A stretch of 64,000 nucleotides of DNA. Source: a virus. The stretch's first letter is position 1. The number at the start of each line of letters is the position of its first letter. The notes beneath the pieces are model-generated. The model saw only the letters and a program-made list of their open reading frames with translations. It did no database searches and was not told the origin of the DNA. The stretch is from positions 1 through 64,000 of IMG/VR virus record IMGVR_UViG_3300024257_000003, one strand, 5' to 3'. This document shows, in pieces, positions 15,103 to 22,127 of this stretch. The translations under genes were made by a program, and so were the position numbers.

Positions 15103-15498
15103 ATGAGTAGATGTAACAAGTGTGATATGCCTATCAATGGCACAATGATGGATAGATGCTTCTGTGAGCCAGCTGTTGGTAAGTCTAGTATGGCCAAATA
15201 TATGCCCACATGTGGGGCAGACTATGACGATGATCGTCGTGATATGGCTCCCATCTATACCATGCCTCCCGTGGTAAAGAACATAGACCCTCTTTGGGCT
15301 CACTTAGTGGTGAATGAGACCAACATAAGGTTTGAATACCTTTCTCCTAGTCGTGGGGCAACCACCAGGAGCGTTAAGCTTCTGGGATGTTATAAGAGCT
15401 TTGGTAATACATATATAATTGGCTACTGCATGCTAAGAGATGCAAAGAGGACCTTTAGGGTCGATAGAATTCAGAAGGTGGTGGCCGTTGACGCTTAA
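15103..15498 (+). CDS. CxxC zinc-binding domain fused to a WYL-like domain
   Basis: Starts at ATG 15103 with AGGAG at 15091-15095. Residues 1-22 read MSRCNKCDMPINGTMMDRCF then C-E-P, a four-Cys probable zinc site shared with the gene at 15763. The C-terminal half has ATTRSVKLLGCYKSFGNTY then GYCMLRDAKRTFRVDRI, closely fitting the WYL domain's core (R-x-F-R-x-D-R-I). WYL domains bind ligands or nucleic acid and regulate transcription or defence enzymes. No HTH is visible, so this may be a sensor rather than a direct repressor. Confidence 0.6.
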   Translation: MSRCNKCDMPINGTMMDRCFCEPAVGKSSMAKYMPTCGADYDDDRRDMAPIYTMPPVVKNIDPLWAHLVVNETNIRFEYLSPSRGATTRSVKLLGCYKSFGNTYIIGYCMLRDAKRTFRVDRIQKVVAVDA

Positions 15499-15766
15499 GA
15501 AAAGATTTGAAGCCCTTGGTGCTGTTCATTTAGGGATGTTTACTAAAGCAGAGTCCGCTGAACTGTATGCCTATGATGAGAACTGGTGGGTTTTTTCTCC
15601 CTCTTATCACAGCTATTACTCCAAGCCCTTTGAGCTGGAGCCACTTGGTGCGAGGATGAATCTTACCTGGGATCCAGGTGATGCTAAGAATCCTGGCGTC
15701 AAAAGAATGGTGGAAATTGTAGAGGCTTGGCTTACGGCCAATCCTCGTCCCAGAGGTGAAGAATGA
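15488..15766 (+). CDS. Unknown protein, 92 aa
   Basis: Not recognised. TTG 15488 follows an AAGGTGGTGG purine run and overlaps the previous stop. Rich in Tyr, Trp and Ser in the middle (AYDENWWVFSPSYHSYYSKP). ATGA overlap with the next gene, which carries the repeated zinc motif. Confidence 0.5.
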   Translation: MTLKKRFEALGAVHLGMFTKAESAELYAYDENWWVFSPSYHSYYSKPFELEPLGARMNLTWDPGDAKNPGVKRMVEIVEAWLTANPRPRGEE

Positions 15767-16440
15767 GATGCAACAAATGTAGCATGCCCTTGAAGGGCTT
15801 TGGTATTGATCAGTGTTTCTGTGAGCCAGAGGCTATCAAGTCCAAAAAGTGGACAGTAGTTCATGAAGAAGTTAATGCTTCAGGCATTGATCTAAAGACT
15901 GAGGTTTTTGGATCTCTTCTAGAGCAGCGTAAAGGAGAGTACGTGACTAAAGCATTGATTGTCTTTGAGGGGCAAGACTTTGTAAAGACTGTGCGTAAGA
16001 ATAGGCGTGAATATGATGCTCGGTTTATTATCCAAGAGATTCCCGGCCACGGCTGGAAGATTCGTAAGAATACGCTGACAGAACACCATGGAGAAATGGA
16101 AAGTCTAGAGCCAATATTTGAAGTCTATCTAGAGGACGTGGAATTCTATCATGAAGAGGCAGGGGAACTATCTTTCTTTGGCCTCTGGGATTCTGGAACC
16201 GAGAGGTTCCATTCAGATATTAATGAGCATCTGCTTGATGCTCCGGTTAAGCCTAGCATTGTATCTCCTCAAGAGGTGAAGCGGATAGAGGCATGGGCTA
16301 AAGTGAAGAATCGCAAGAAGCCTTTTGCTCCTATCGTTATGAATAGTACGGCTGTTTCTTTTGACGATATGGTCTGCACTCAGCCCATGACGGGAAGTGT
16401 TTCTGGAAAGTGGCTCAAATGGAAGTATGTCGATGAGTAG
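15763..16440 (+). CDS. Unknown protein with repeated CxxC N-terminal domain
   Basis: The N-terminus, MRCNKCSMPLKGFGIDQCFC then E-P, repeats the C-N-K-C-x-M-P-x-x-G-x-x-x-D-x-C-F-C-E-P pattern of the gene at 15103, so the two share a zinc-binding module. The remaining ~200 residues are not recognised: mixed alpha/beta, with RKNRREYDARFIIQEIPGHG in the middle. The stop overlaps the next gene by 14 bases. Confidence 0.6.
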   Translation: MRCNKCSMPLKGFGIDQCFCEPEAIKSKKWTVVHEEVNASGIDLKTEVFGSLLEQRKGEYVTKALIVFEGQDFVKTVRKNRREYDARFIIQEIPGHGWKIRKNTLTEHHGEMESLEPIFEVYLEDVEFYHEEAGELSFFGLWDSGTERFHSDINEHLLDAPVKPSIVSPQEVKRIEAWAKVKNRKKPFAPIVMNSTAVSFDDMVCTQPMTGSVSGKWLKWKYVDE

Positions 16441-16879
16441 ACTTTCTTTAATCATTGGAGACTGGTCTAACGATGGCCATGGTAAGACTGATACCGTTCT
16501 TGTGACCATGAATGTCAGTAGGGCTGAACTCCTTAAGGCTCATGAAAAGGGGCTGAAGCAGGTGCCCGCTTTCAAGGGTTCTTGCGAAAACTATGAGGAG
16601 TCTTATATTTCCTTAGGATTGGCTCACCAGCTTGTTAAAGCTGGTTTGGATCCAGAGGACTTTCTTACTGACCCTTGTTGTCGTTGGGATGAATCAACTA
16701 AAAGTTTAATTGAATGTTCTTGGGACCATCCTGAGAATGAAGAGCTTCTCTTTATAGATTCAGAAGGTTATGCCAAGTTGTATATGGAGATATGCAAATT
16801 AGGAGACCCTCTTATTGCCTACTCATTCAATAATAATAAGTCCGACGAGATTTGCATCGGCGGCTATGGAGTAACTTGA
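16427..16879 (+). CDS. Unknown protein, 150 aa
   Basis: Not recognised. ATG at 16427 follows GGAAG only closely; ATG 16433 is also possible. It opens LSLIIGDWSNDGHGKTD, suggesting a beta-strand then a Gly-rich turn. Asp/Glu rich. Lies directly upstream of the rearranged thyA 5' region. Similar Cys/Tyr-rich small proteins appear to be encoded by its neighbours. Confidence 0.55.
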   Translation: MSMSRLSLIIGDWSNDGHGKTDTVLVTMNVSRAELLKAHEKGLKQVPAFKGSCENYEESYISLGLAHQLVKAGLDPEDFLTDPCCRWDESTKSLIECSWDHPENEELLFIDSEGYAKLYMEICKLGDPLIAYSFNNNKSDEICIGGYGVT

Positions 16880-16880
16880 G

Positions 16881-16937
16881 GTGAAGCAATACAAAGAGTT
16901 AGTACAAGATGTACTAGAGAATGGAACCAAGAGATGA
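16881..16937 (+). pseudogene. thyA: Remnant of the original thyA 5' end (18 codons)
   Basis: GTG at 16881, with GGAG at 16868-16871, opens an 18-codon frame: VKQYKELVQDVLENGTKR then TGA. This is the N-terminus expected of thymidylate synthase up to the point just before the invariant D-R-T-G-T-G. The frame is cut where the HNH gene begins (ATG 16934 overlaps the TGA). The functional thyA downstream has its own, different copy of this segment (8 of 18 residues identical). It may still be translated as a leader peptide that couples to the HNH gene. Confidence 0.7.
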
Positions 16938-17425
16938 AGTGGATTCCTGGGTTCGAGGATCGTTATGCAGTTTCGGCTAATGGTGAGATCTGGTCATATG
17001 TAGGACACATCCCTAGAAAATTAAAGCCAGATCTTGTTAAAGGATATCATCGAGTCACATTGTTTGATTCAAACAAGCGAACTCGTATGCCTGTCCATAG
17101 AATTGTCGCATTAACTTATATTTTGAATCCAGAAAACAGACCGCAAGTTAACCATATAGATGGCAACAAAATTAACAATGCTGCAATAAATTTAGAGTGG
17201 ATGACATCTAAAGAAAACTGCGCTCATGCTTTGGAAGAGGGTCTTTATAAAACTGCTGTTGGCGAACAATATAATAGATCGGATCTAACTGACATGGAAG
17301 TATTACAAATACGATCTGTGTGGGAAGAGAATGCTCACACTCAAAAAGAACTCGCTAACATGTTTTCTACAACTAGGTCAAATATAAATAATATTGTTAA
17401 TAGATACACTTGGAAACATATATGA
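16934..17425 (+). CDS. HNH homing endonuclease inserted at the thyA 5' end
   Basis: 163 residues. NUMOD4-like start (WIPGFEDRYAVSANGEIWS, residues 3-21), then the HNH core: MPVHRIVALTYI and NRPQVNHIDGNKINNAAINL with N-H-I-D-G-N-K-x-N-N and L-E-W-M-T. The C-terminus holds an HTH-like segment (TQKELANMFSTTRSNINNIV). No intron core surrounds it. Its start overlaps the stop of the thyA remnant and its stop overlaps the ATG of functional thyA, both by ATGA. It probably cuts the conserved thyA 5' region of related phages. Confidence 0.85.
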   Translation: MKWIPGFEDRYAVSANGEIWSYVGHIPRKLKPDLVKGYHRVTLFDSNKRTRMPVHRIVALTYILNPENRPQVNHIDGNKINNAAINLEWMTSKENCAHALEEGLYKTAVGEQYNRSDLTDMEVLQIRSVWEENAHTQKELANMFSTTRSNINNIVNRYTWKHI

Positions 17426-18243
17426 TTCAATATATAGAACTCCTTCAACAAGTTTTAAGCGAAGGAGAATACCATCAAGATCGTACTGGCACCGGCCGTT
17501 GCTCTATCTTTGGTGTCCAAAAGCGATATGATTTGAACAATGGAGCCACCTTTCCTCTGGTCACAATCCGCAAATCTTTCTTTGCTAGTGCGGTCAAAGA
17601 AATCCTTTGGATGCTTAGGGGTGAGCGCAATGTTAAAACTTTGGGAGCAGGGTTCTGGAACCCTTGGGCTCGAGAGGGTGGAGACATTGGGCCCTTGTAT
17701 GGACATCAACTAAGACATTGGCCGGATGGGACTGAGGGTGGGAACGATCAAATTGCTAACGTTCTAGAGTCTCTGCGACAAAACCCCAAATCGCGCCGCC
17801 ACATCATAACAACGTTCAATCCCCTTGACGCTCCTAAAGGCGTCCTCTATCCGTGTCATGGGATAGTCATACAATTCTATCCCAGTGCAGATGGGCAATT
17901 CCTGGATCTTCACATGGTGCAGCGATCACAAGATTTGATTCTTGGGTATCCTGTGAATGTTGCTGAGTATGCTCTGCTTCTTATGATTTTTGCTAATCGA
18001 CTAGGCAGAAAAGCCAGAACCCTAATTCACACTATTTCCGACTGTCATCTTTACTCAAATCACATCGAGGGTGTTAAAGAGATGCTCTCTAGAGAGCCGC
18101 TGAAGCTCCCTAGAGTGACGATAGCTGATAAGCCTATGCCTTACCCTGGTTGTGCCAGGGACGGCTCTGTATTGGAGCCTGAGGATGTACAACTGATAGG
18201 ATATGAACACCATGGAAGAATCAAGTTCCCCATTGCAGTCTGA
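17422..18243 (+). CDS. thyA: Thymidylate synthase
   Basis: Makes dTMP from dUMP with methylenetetrahydrofolate. 273 residues from ATG 17422. Motifs: DRTGTG (20-25, phosphate-binding Arg), LYPCHGIVIQF with nucleophile Cys145, QRSQDLILGYPVNVAEYALL (dUMP binding), and DCHLYSNHIEGV. The usual R-S-C-D is R-S-Q-D here. The first ~19 residues (MIQYIELLQQVLSEGEYHQ) were probably brought in with the HNH gene, because a displaced native copy lies at 16881-16937. Ribosome site is weak (GGA), consistent with coupling to the HNH stop. Confidence 0.92.
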   Translation: MIQYIELLQQVLSEGEYHQDRTGTGRCSIFGVQKRYDLNNGATFPLVTIRKSFFASAVKEILWMLRGERNVKTLGAGFWNPWAREGGDIGPLYGHQLRHWPDGTEGGNDQIANVLESLRQNPKSRRHIITTFNPLDAPKGVLYPCHGIVIQFYPSADGQFLDLHMVQRSQDLILGYPVNVAEYALLLMIFANRLGRKARTLIHTISDCHLYSNHIEGVKEMLSREPLKLPRVTIADKPMPYPGCARDGSVLEPEDVQLIGYEHHGRIKFPIAV

Positions 18244-18484
18244 TCCTGAGCTGGTCATAAACCTTGAAGAAGCCATTGATCAAATAAAGTCTGACCTTGT
18301 CAAGATACAAAAACGGATTAAAGATGAAGAAGAATTCTTTGGAGAGATGGATGATGATTGCCCCTTGTTCATTCTAGATGGAAGAAAAAGGGAGGCCTGG
18401 GATTATGGTGTTGATTACGGCTATATTATGGGCGTAGCTGCCGGCCTAAAGGTTGCCTTAACACAACTTAGGAGAGCAATATGA
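18203..18484 (+). CDS. Unknown protein, 93 aa
   Basis: Not recognised. Starts within the thyA end, at ATG 18203 or 18212. Residues 18-50 form an acidic/basic coiled-coil-like helix (INLEEAIDQIKSDLVKIQKR). The C-terminal part, DYGVDYGYIMGVAAGLKVAL, may be a small hydrophobic helix. ATGA overlap with the next gene. Confidence 0.55.
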   Translation: MNTMEESSSPLQSDPELVINLEEAIDQIKSDLVKIQKRIKDEEEFFGEMDDDCPLFILDGRKREAWDYGVDYGYIMGVAAGLKVALTQLRRAI

Positions 18485-18864
18485 GCCTCTTGACAGTAAC
18501 TAAGACAGTAGTCGATTGTTTCAACTGGGACACCTTTGTACGAGAAGCATATGGAAGACCATATTGTTTTCAGCAACAAGGTGGTTGCAAGATGCGAGGT
18601 ACATATCACTTAGAGGTCCACGGAGAGAAGGGGTATGACCCCTATGGATGCAAAGGCCTTCCTTTAGAGCTGGATAACAACCTCTTTGGAGTGGCCCTTG
18701 AGGAATGGCTCAGGAGGGACCCCAAGGAGGCCCCACCATCTATAGACTTCCTTGAGACATGGTGGGAGAGAAACTTTTATCCCAGCATTGAAGCTGTTGC
18801 AGAAGACCTGTGCCAGAGAGGGCTTCTTCCTGTTGGTGAATATATAATTATCATCGACTGGTAG
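18481..18864 (+). CDS. Unknown protein, 127 aa
   Basis: Not recognised. Six cysteines, none in a clear CxxC pair. Aromatic-rich, with a C-terminal helix before PVGEYIIIIDW. ATGA overlap with the previous gene. Confidence 0.6.
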   Translation: MSLLTVTKTVVDCFNWDTFVREAYGRPYCFQQQGGCKMRGTYHLEVHGEKGYDPYGCKGLPLELDNNLFGVALEEWLRRDPKEAPPSIDFLETWWERNFYPSIEAVAEDLCQRGLLPVGEYIIIIDW

Positions 18865-18888
18865 TCCAAACAATAAGTGGAGAAAGAA

Positions 18889-19122
18889 ATGAGTTGGAAA
18901 GAAAAGTTTACTCCTACATCTGATACGCTGACGCTTCATTTTGATTCAGTCAAAGAGGCGGAAGTATTTAAGACGTGGCTTTGTAACTCGGGGGAGCAAT
19001 TCTATGATGACTTTCGAGAAGTCATGCGTTCTGATGGGGAGCTCCCCAAAGATAGCTCTGAGTATGTAGAAATTAATTATCAAGACTTGCCTAACCATAT
19101 CTTCTTTAAAGCGGAAGGCTAA
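18889..19122 (+). CDS. Unknown protein, 77 aa
   Basis: Not recognised. ATG 18889 has GGAG six to eight bases upstream; an in-frame GTG at 18877 is less likely. Alternating strand/helix pattern (LTLHFDSVKEAEVFKTWL) suggests a small alpha/beta protein. Confidence 0.6.
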   Translation: MSWKEKFTPTSDTLTLHFDSVKEAEVFKTWLCNSGEQFYDDFREVMRSDGELPKDSSEYVEINYQDLPNHIFFKAEG

Positions 19123-19131
19123 GGAGAGACT

Positions 19132-19368
19132 ATGACAGTAGCACAATTGATCAGCCGTCTAAGAGACTTCCCTTTAGATGCAGATGTCTTAGTAGAAGCG
19201 AGGGATAGCGGAGAGCCCTACAATTTCAGCGTAGAAGAAGGGACTTGGTATGCGGAGATGACAGAACAACTTGGCGGTGAGCCAAATGAATACTATGCTC
19301 GAACTGATGTTAAAAGATTCAAAGAGTATTCTACTAAGTTCTGTGTCAGCATTAGTCCGAGCTGGTAG
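19132..19368 (+). CDS. Small phage protein, 78 aa
   Basis: Begins MTVAQLISRLRDFPLDADVLVEA, a pattern seen in many small phage and plasmid proteins (helix, then 'P-x-D-A-x-V-x-V' strand). Function of this group is unknown. AAGGAGAG precedes the start. Confidence 0.65.
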   Translation: MTVAQLISRLRDFPLDADVLVEARDSGEPYNFSVEEGTWYAEMTEQLGGEPNEYYARTDVKRFKEYSTKFCVSISPSW

Positions 19369-19369
19369 C

Positions 19370-19684
19370 ATGAACCAATTTCAAGAATCAGATGGATGTA
19401 AGATCCACCTAATGCAAGGTGAACTCCCTCTTGTTAAGGTCCTGTTCCTTAAAAAAGAAGGAGAGGACCAGCGTTTGGTTGTTAACAAGAGTGTGATGTT
19501 GGACGGTCAGCCTCTAACTGTAGAGACATGGCTGCGTAATAAGCATGGCGTTTGGAACGGCACCTTTAATCAGATCCAACTTAATACCCCTCTTTTGAAG
19601 GCTGGAGATGCCTACCCATTTACTTGTGTGTTCTGGACCTCTCCAGTGATGAGTAAGGATAGAGTTCCAATGGTAGGTCAGTAA
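19370..19684 (+). CDS. Unknown protein, 104 aa
   Basis: Not recognised. Start placed at ATG 19370, one base after the upstream stop, since the earlier in-frame codons overlap the previous gene fully. Beta-rich, with no motif. Confidence 0.55.
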   Translation: MNQFQESDGCKIHLMQGELPLVKVLFLKKEGEDQRLVVNKSVMLDGQPLTVETWLRNKHGVWNGTFNQIQLNTPLLKAGDAYPFTCVFWTSPVMSKDRVPMVGQ

Positions 19685-19687
19685 GCT

Positions 19688-19879
19688 ATGAGCAGGGAAA
19701 CAACTTGGTACTTTGTATACACTTGCTGTCCCGACGGACCAAGTGTCCTAAAGGCTGTGTTCTGGTCTATATCAGAAGCTGATGTCTACCGAGATGGCAA
19801 TGGCTATCTGGAGATTCGTCGAGCTCTCTGGGAGGGCTATGGCAGTGTTCCAGACTACAGTGAAACGGAGAAGGTATGA
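19688..19879 (+). CDS. Small unknown protein, 63 aa
   Basis: Not recognised. Starts at ATG 19688. Aromatic-rich N-terminus (TTWYFVYTCCPDGPSV). ATGA overlap with the following gene. Confidence 0.55.
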   Translation: MSRETTWYFVYTCCPDGPSVLKAVFWSISEADVYRDGNGYLEIRRALWEGYGSVPDYSETEKV

Positions 19880-20073
19880 CAATCTACAGAGACTCCTCCT
19901 CGGGGAAGCTTGTAACCATTTGTTACCTTACCGCTTGGATGGGTAAGTGTAGTCCCAGACATAGAGCCTATCGGTACCCAGCTCCCCACTGGGGAGTTGA
20001 TCTTGGCAGGGAGGTTCGAGAAGAAGAGATAGGCCAGAGATATATCCCCGTGTCAGAAAGAAGCTACCCATGA
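19876..20073 (+). CDS. Small unknown protein, 65 aa
   Basis: Not recognised. Basic, with several Tyr/Pro. ATGA overlaps on both sides support translation as part of the operon. Confidence 0.5.
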   Translation: MTIYRDSSSGKLVTICYLTAWMGKCSPRHRAYRYPAPHWGVDLGREVREEEIGQRYIPVSERSYP

Positions 20074-20465
20074 AGAACAATACAAACTGCACCATAGGCA
20101 TCCTAGAAGAGGATCAAAGCGTTAGCGTTATCTATTGCCACTGGGATGGCTATCTTGATGCGAACGGTGAGCGTCTCTGGAGGTTCTACTATGAAGAAAG
20201 TCATATTAGAGACCTGCTTGAGGGAGGAGATATCACATCTCTTGGCGCTAGCCATAAGGTAAGCGTTTACTATCATAAGGACTTCCAAGAGCCACTTAAG
20301 GTTGCTCGTGTTTATGATACTTCTCTTGAGATGGTTGAGGCTGAGGGACGTAGGTTTAATTATCTCTATTGCATTCGCTCTGGCGAATGGTTCTTTTCAA
20401 TGTGGTCGTCTAATGAATGGAAGAATTTAAAAGATGCAAACTTCAAGACCTCTGGTCCATTATGA
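20070..20465 (+). CDS. Conserved-looking phage protein, 131 aa
   Basis: Contains VIYCHWDGYLDANGERLWRF, then E-S-H-I-R-D-L-L-E-G-G-D-I-T-S-L-G, a pattern recurrent among phage and host hypothetical proteins in which a strand-turn 'C-H-W-D-G-Y' precedes 'G-D-I-S-x-L-G'. No biochemical role is known to me. The end overlaps the nucleotidyltransferase start by 32 bases. Confidence 0.6.
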   Translation: MKNNTNCTIGILEEDQSVSVIYCHWDGYLDANGERLWRFYYEESHIRDLLEGGDITSLGASHKVSVYYHKDFQEPLKVARVYDTSLEMVEAEGRRFNYLYCIRSGEWFFSMWSSNEWKNLKDANFKTSGPL

Positions 20466-21210
20466 TGGTCCCATTGAATGGATCAATGAAGGCCGTGTGA
20501 TTCTGTATGGAATCCACGGGTCTCATCTTTATGGGACAAATATTGAGACCTCTGATGAGGACTATAAGGGTATTGTTGTCCCTCCTAGAGTGTACCGCCA
20601 GGGCTTTTCTAAGACCTTTGAGCAGGTTATCCAAGAGGGATGTGAGCTTGAGTATGTCATTTATGATATCCGTAAGTTCTTTAAGCTTGGGGTTAAGTGT
20701 AACCCCAACATCTTAGAGCTTCTCTACTCTAAGTCCTTCTTGCACTCCACTGAGGGAGGAAGACTGCTGGCTGAGAACAGGGATGCGTTTCTTTCTCAGC
20801 GTGCAATCTCTTCATACAATGGATATGCTCTGTCTCAGTTGAAAAAGATGGAGACCTATAGGGCTGCCAATCCAGAGAGAGCTAGGTTGCGGGAGTTGTA
20901 TGGATATGACACCAAGTTTGCCATGCATTTGATTCGACTGTTAAGGGTCTGCAACGAGATGTTGACAGAGGGAACCATTAACGTGTTCCGTAAGGATGCA
21001 GAGCAGCTGATAGAGATCAGGAGGGGTGGATGGTCCTTGGCTCGTGTTCATAAGGTGGTCCAAGACCTTGAGGCCAGGAACTCTGCATTGGCGACTACAA
21101 CGTCTCTGCCTAAGGAGCCAGACATCGACTTCTTAGAGTCTTTGATGTCTGATATAATTGAGATTACGGAGTGCTCGGTTGCCTCCAAGGATGAGATAAA
21201 TGTTTTTTGA
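20434..21210 (+). CDS. Predicted nucleotidyltransferase (Pol beta superfamily, YcgL-like)
   Basis: Residues 20-48 read RVILYGIHGSHLYGTNIETS then D-E-D-Y-K-G-I-V-V-P-P: the G-S-x-x-Y-G-T-x-x-x-x-S-D-x-D-x-K-G motif of a Pol beta-like nucleotidyltransferase family. The two Asp positions of the S-D-E-D segment are the metal ligands. A helical C-terminal domain follows, with YALSQLKKME and FAMHLIRLLR. Phage members are common but their substrate is unknown; tRNA or nucleotide modification are possibilities only. Confidence 0.75.
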   Translation: MQTSRPLVHYDGPIEWINEGRVILYGIHGSHLYGTNIETSDEDYKGIVVPPRVYRQGFSKTFEQVIQEGCELEYVIYDIRKFFKLGVKCNPNILELLYSKSFLHSTEGGRLLAENRDAFLSQRAISSYNGYALSQLKKMETYRAANPERARLRELYGYDTKFAMHLIRLLRVCNEMLTEGTINVFRKDAEQLIEIRRGGWSLARVHKVVQDLEARNSALATTTSLPKEPDIDFLESLMSDIIEITECSVASKDEINVF

Positions 21211-21730
21211 TGTAGTGGTCGCTTGCGACCAGGCTGGTGGTATTGCCAAGGATGGAAAAATCCCCTGGCATCTCCCCGAGGAGCTTCAGTGGTTTAAGAA
21301 GGTAACTTCTCACACTCAAGACCCTGACAAGCAGAATGCTGTAATCATGGGACGCAAGACTTGGGAGTCTTTGCCCGAGAGGGCAAGACCTCTAAAGGGC
21401 AGAGTGAATGTGGTGCTTTCGAGGGATGAAAACTATGCGCCCGAAGGTGATGCTTGGGGAGCTCTCTCTTTTGAAGATGCACTGCAAGCCATGGATCATG
21501 GGGACTTTGGGTGTGTAGAGACTGTCTTTGTCATCGGTGGAGGGCAAGTATATAAAGAAGCATTTGACCACCCCAGCTGCCGCCTCATCATCATGTCTGG
21601 GATTCCAGAGACTTTCGACTGTGACACCTTCATTCGTGTCCCAGACCGCTTTGAAACAGTAGAGACTAGGCCCCACCAAGGATTTAAGATCTGGTGGCTT
21701 ACCCCTAAGGAACTAACACAGGATGATTGA
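21200..21730 (+). CDS. folA: Dihydrofolate reductase
   Basis: Regenerates tetrahydrofolate used up by thymidylate synthase. 176 aa. Landmarks: VVVACDQAGGIAKDGKIPWHLPEE (substrate/NADPH loop; W-x-L-P-E with the Glu in the usual Asp/Glu position), VIMGRKTWESLP (NADPH binding), VVLSRD and VFVIGGGQVYKEA (G-G-x-x-x-Y). It sits 3 kb from thyA, as in many phages. Overlaps the nucleotidyltransferase gene by 11 bases. Confidence 0.93.
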   Translation: MFFDVVVACDQAGGIAKDGKIPWHLPEELQWFKKVTSHTQDPDKQNAVIMGRKTWESLPERARPLKGRVNVVLSRDENYAPEGDAWGALSFEDALQAMDHGDFGCVETVFVIGGGQVYKEAFDHPSCRLIIMSGIPETFDCDTFIRVPDRFETVETRPHQGFKIWWLTPKELTQDD

Positions 21731-21899
21731 TTGGAATTTTGTCAAAGAGGAGATACTTGAGGTCTTGGACAACAATGGGGTGCATGATGGGACCCTTGCT
21801 GGACTAGAAAATAAGGTCCAGGTGTTCATCAATAAGCTCGAGAGGACCTTTAGGCCTGAAGCAGGAGAGCCAGATGACGACACTGACTCTGACTGGTAA
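21723..21899 (+). CDS. Small acidic protein, 58 aa
   Basis: A short ORF with ATG 21723 overlapping the DHFR end and TAA at 21897-21899. Product MIDWNFVKEEILEVL, then a helix with ENKVQVFINKLER, ends in an acidic tail (EPDDDTDSDW). It fills the gap between DHFR and the next gene; the frame fit supports coding. No family recognised. Confidence 0.6.
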   Translation: MIDWNFVKEEILEVLDNNGVHDGTLAGLENKVQVFINKLERTFRPEAGEPDDDTDSDW

Positions 21900-22110
21900 G
21901 GTCGCAAAGATAGAGAAGGCAGGAAAGTGGGTGGCTTTTGTTATAGCTGGCCGAACTGCTTGTAAAGTAATAATGAAGGATGCCTCTGCTAAGGAGGCAC
22001 TAGAATCCATCAAAGTTGGGTCAGAAATTGTTGCAACATCTAGCAAGTTCGCGTGTGAAGGTCACACGGTAAAGCTTTGGACTGATCTATGCATGTTCTT
22101 ACCAGATTAA
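21874..22110 (+). CDS. Small OB-fold-like protein, 78 aa
   Basis: Alternating strand pattern: LTLTGKVAKIEKAGKWVAF, then ACKVIMKD, helix EALESIKVGSEIVATSSKF and a final strand VKLWTDLCMFLP. This could be a small OB-type barrel, but no sequence family is evident. Starts at ATG 21874 inside the previous small gene. Confidence 0.5.
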   Translation: MTTLTLTGKVAKIEKAGKWVAFVIAGRTACKVIMKDASAKEALESIKVGSEIVATSSKFACEGHTVKLWTDLCMFLPD

Positions 22111-22127
22111 CATAGTGAGTAGAATAA

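Noticed and set aside
16934-17480. Group I intron in thyA containing the HNH gene
   Set aside because: The HNH gene fills almost the whole interval, the remaining bases code for a good ThyA N-terminus, and no intron core is visible.
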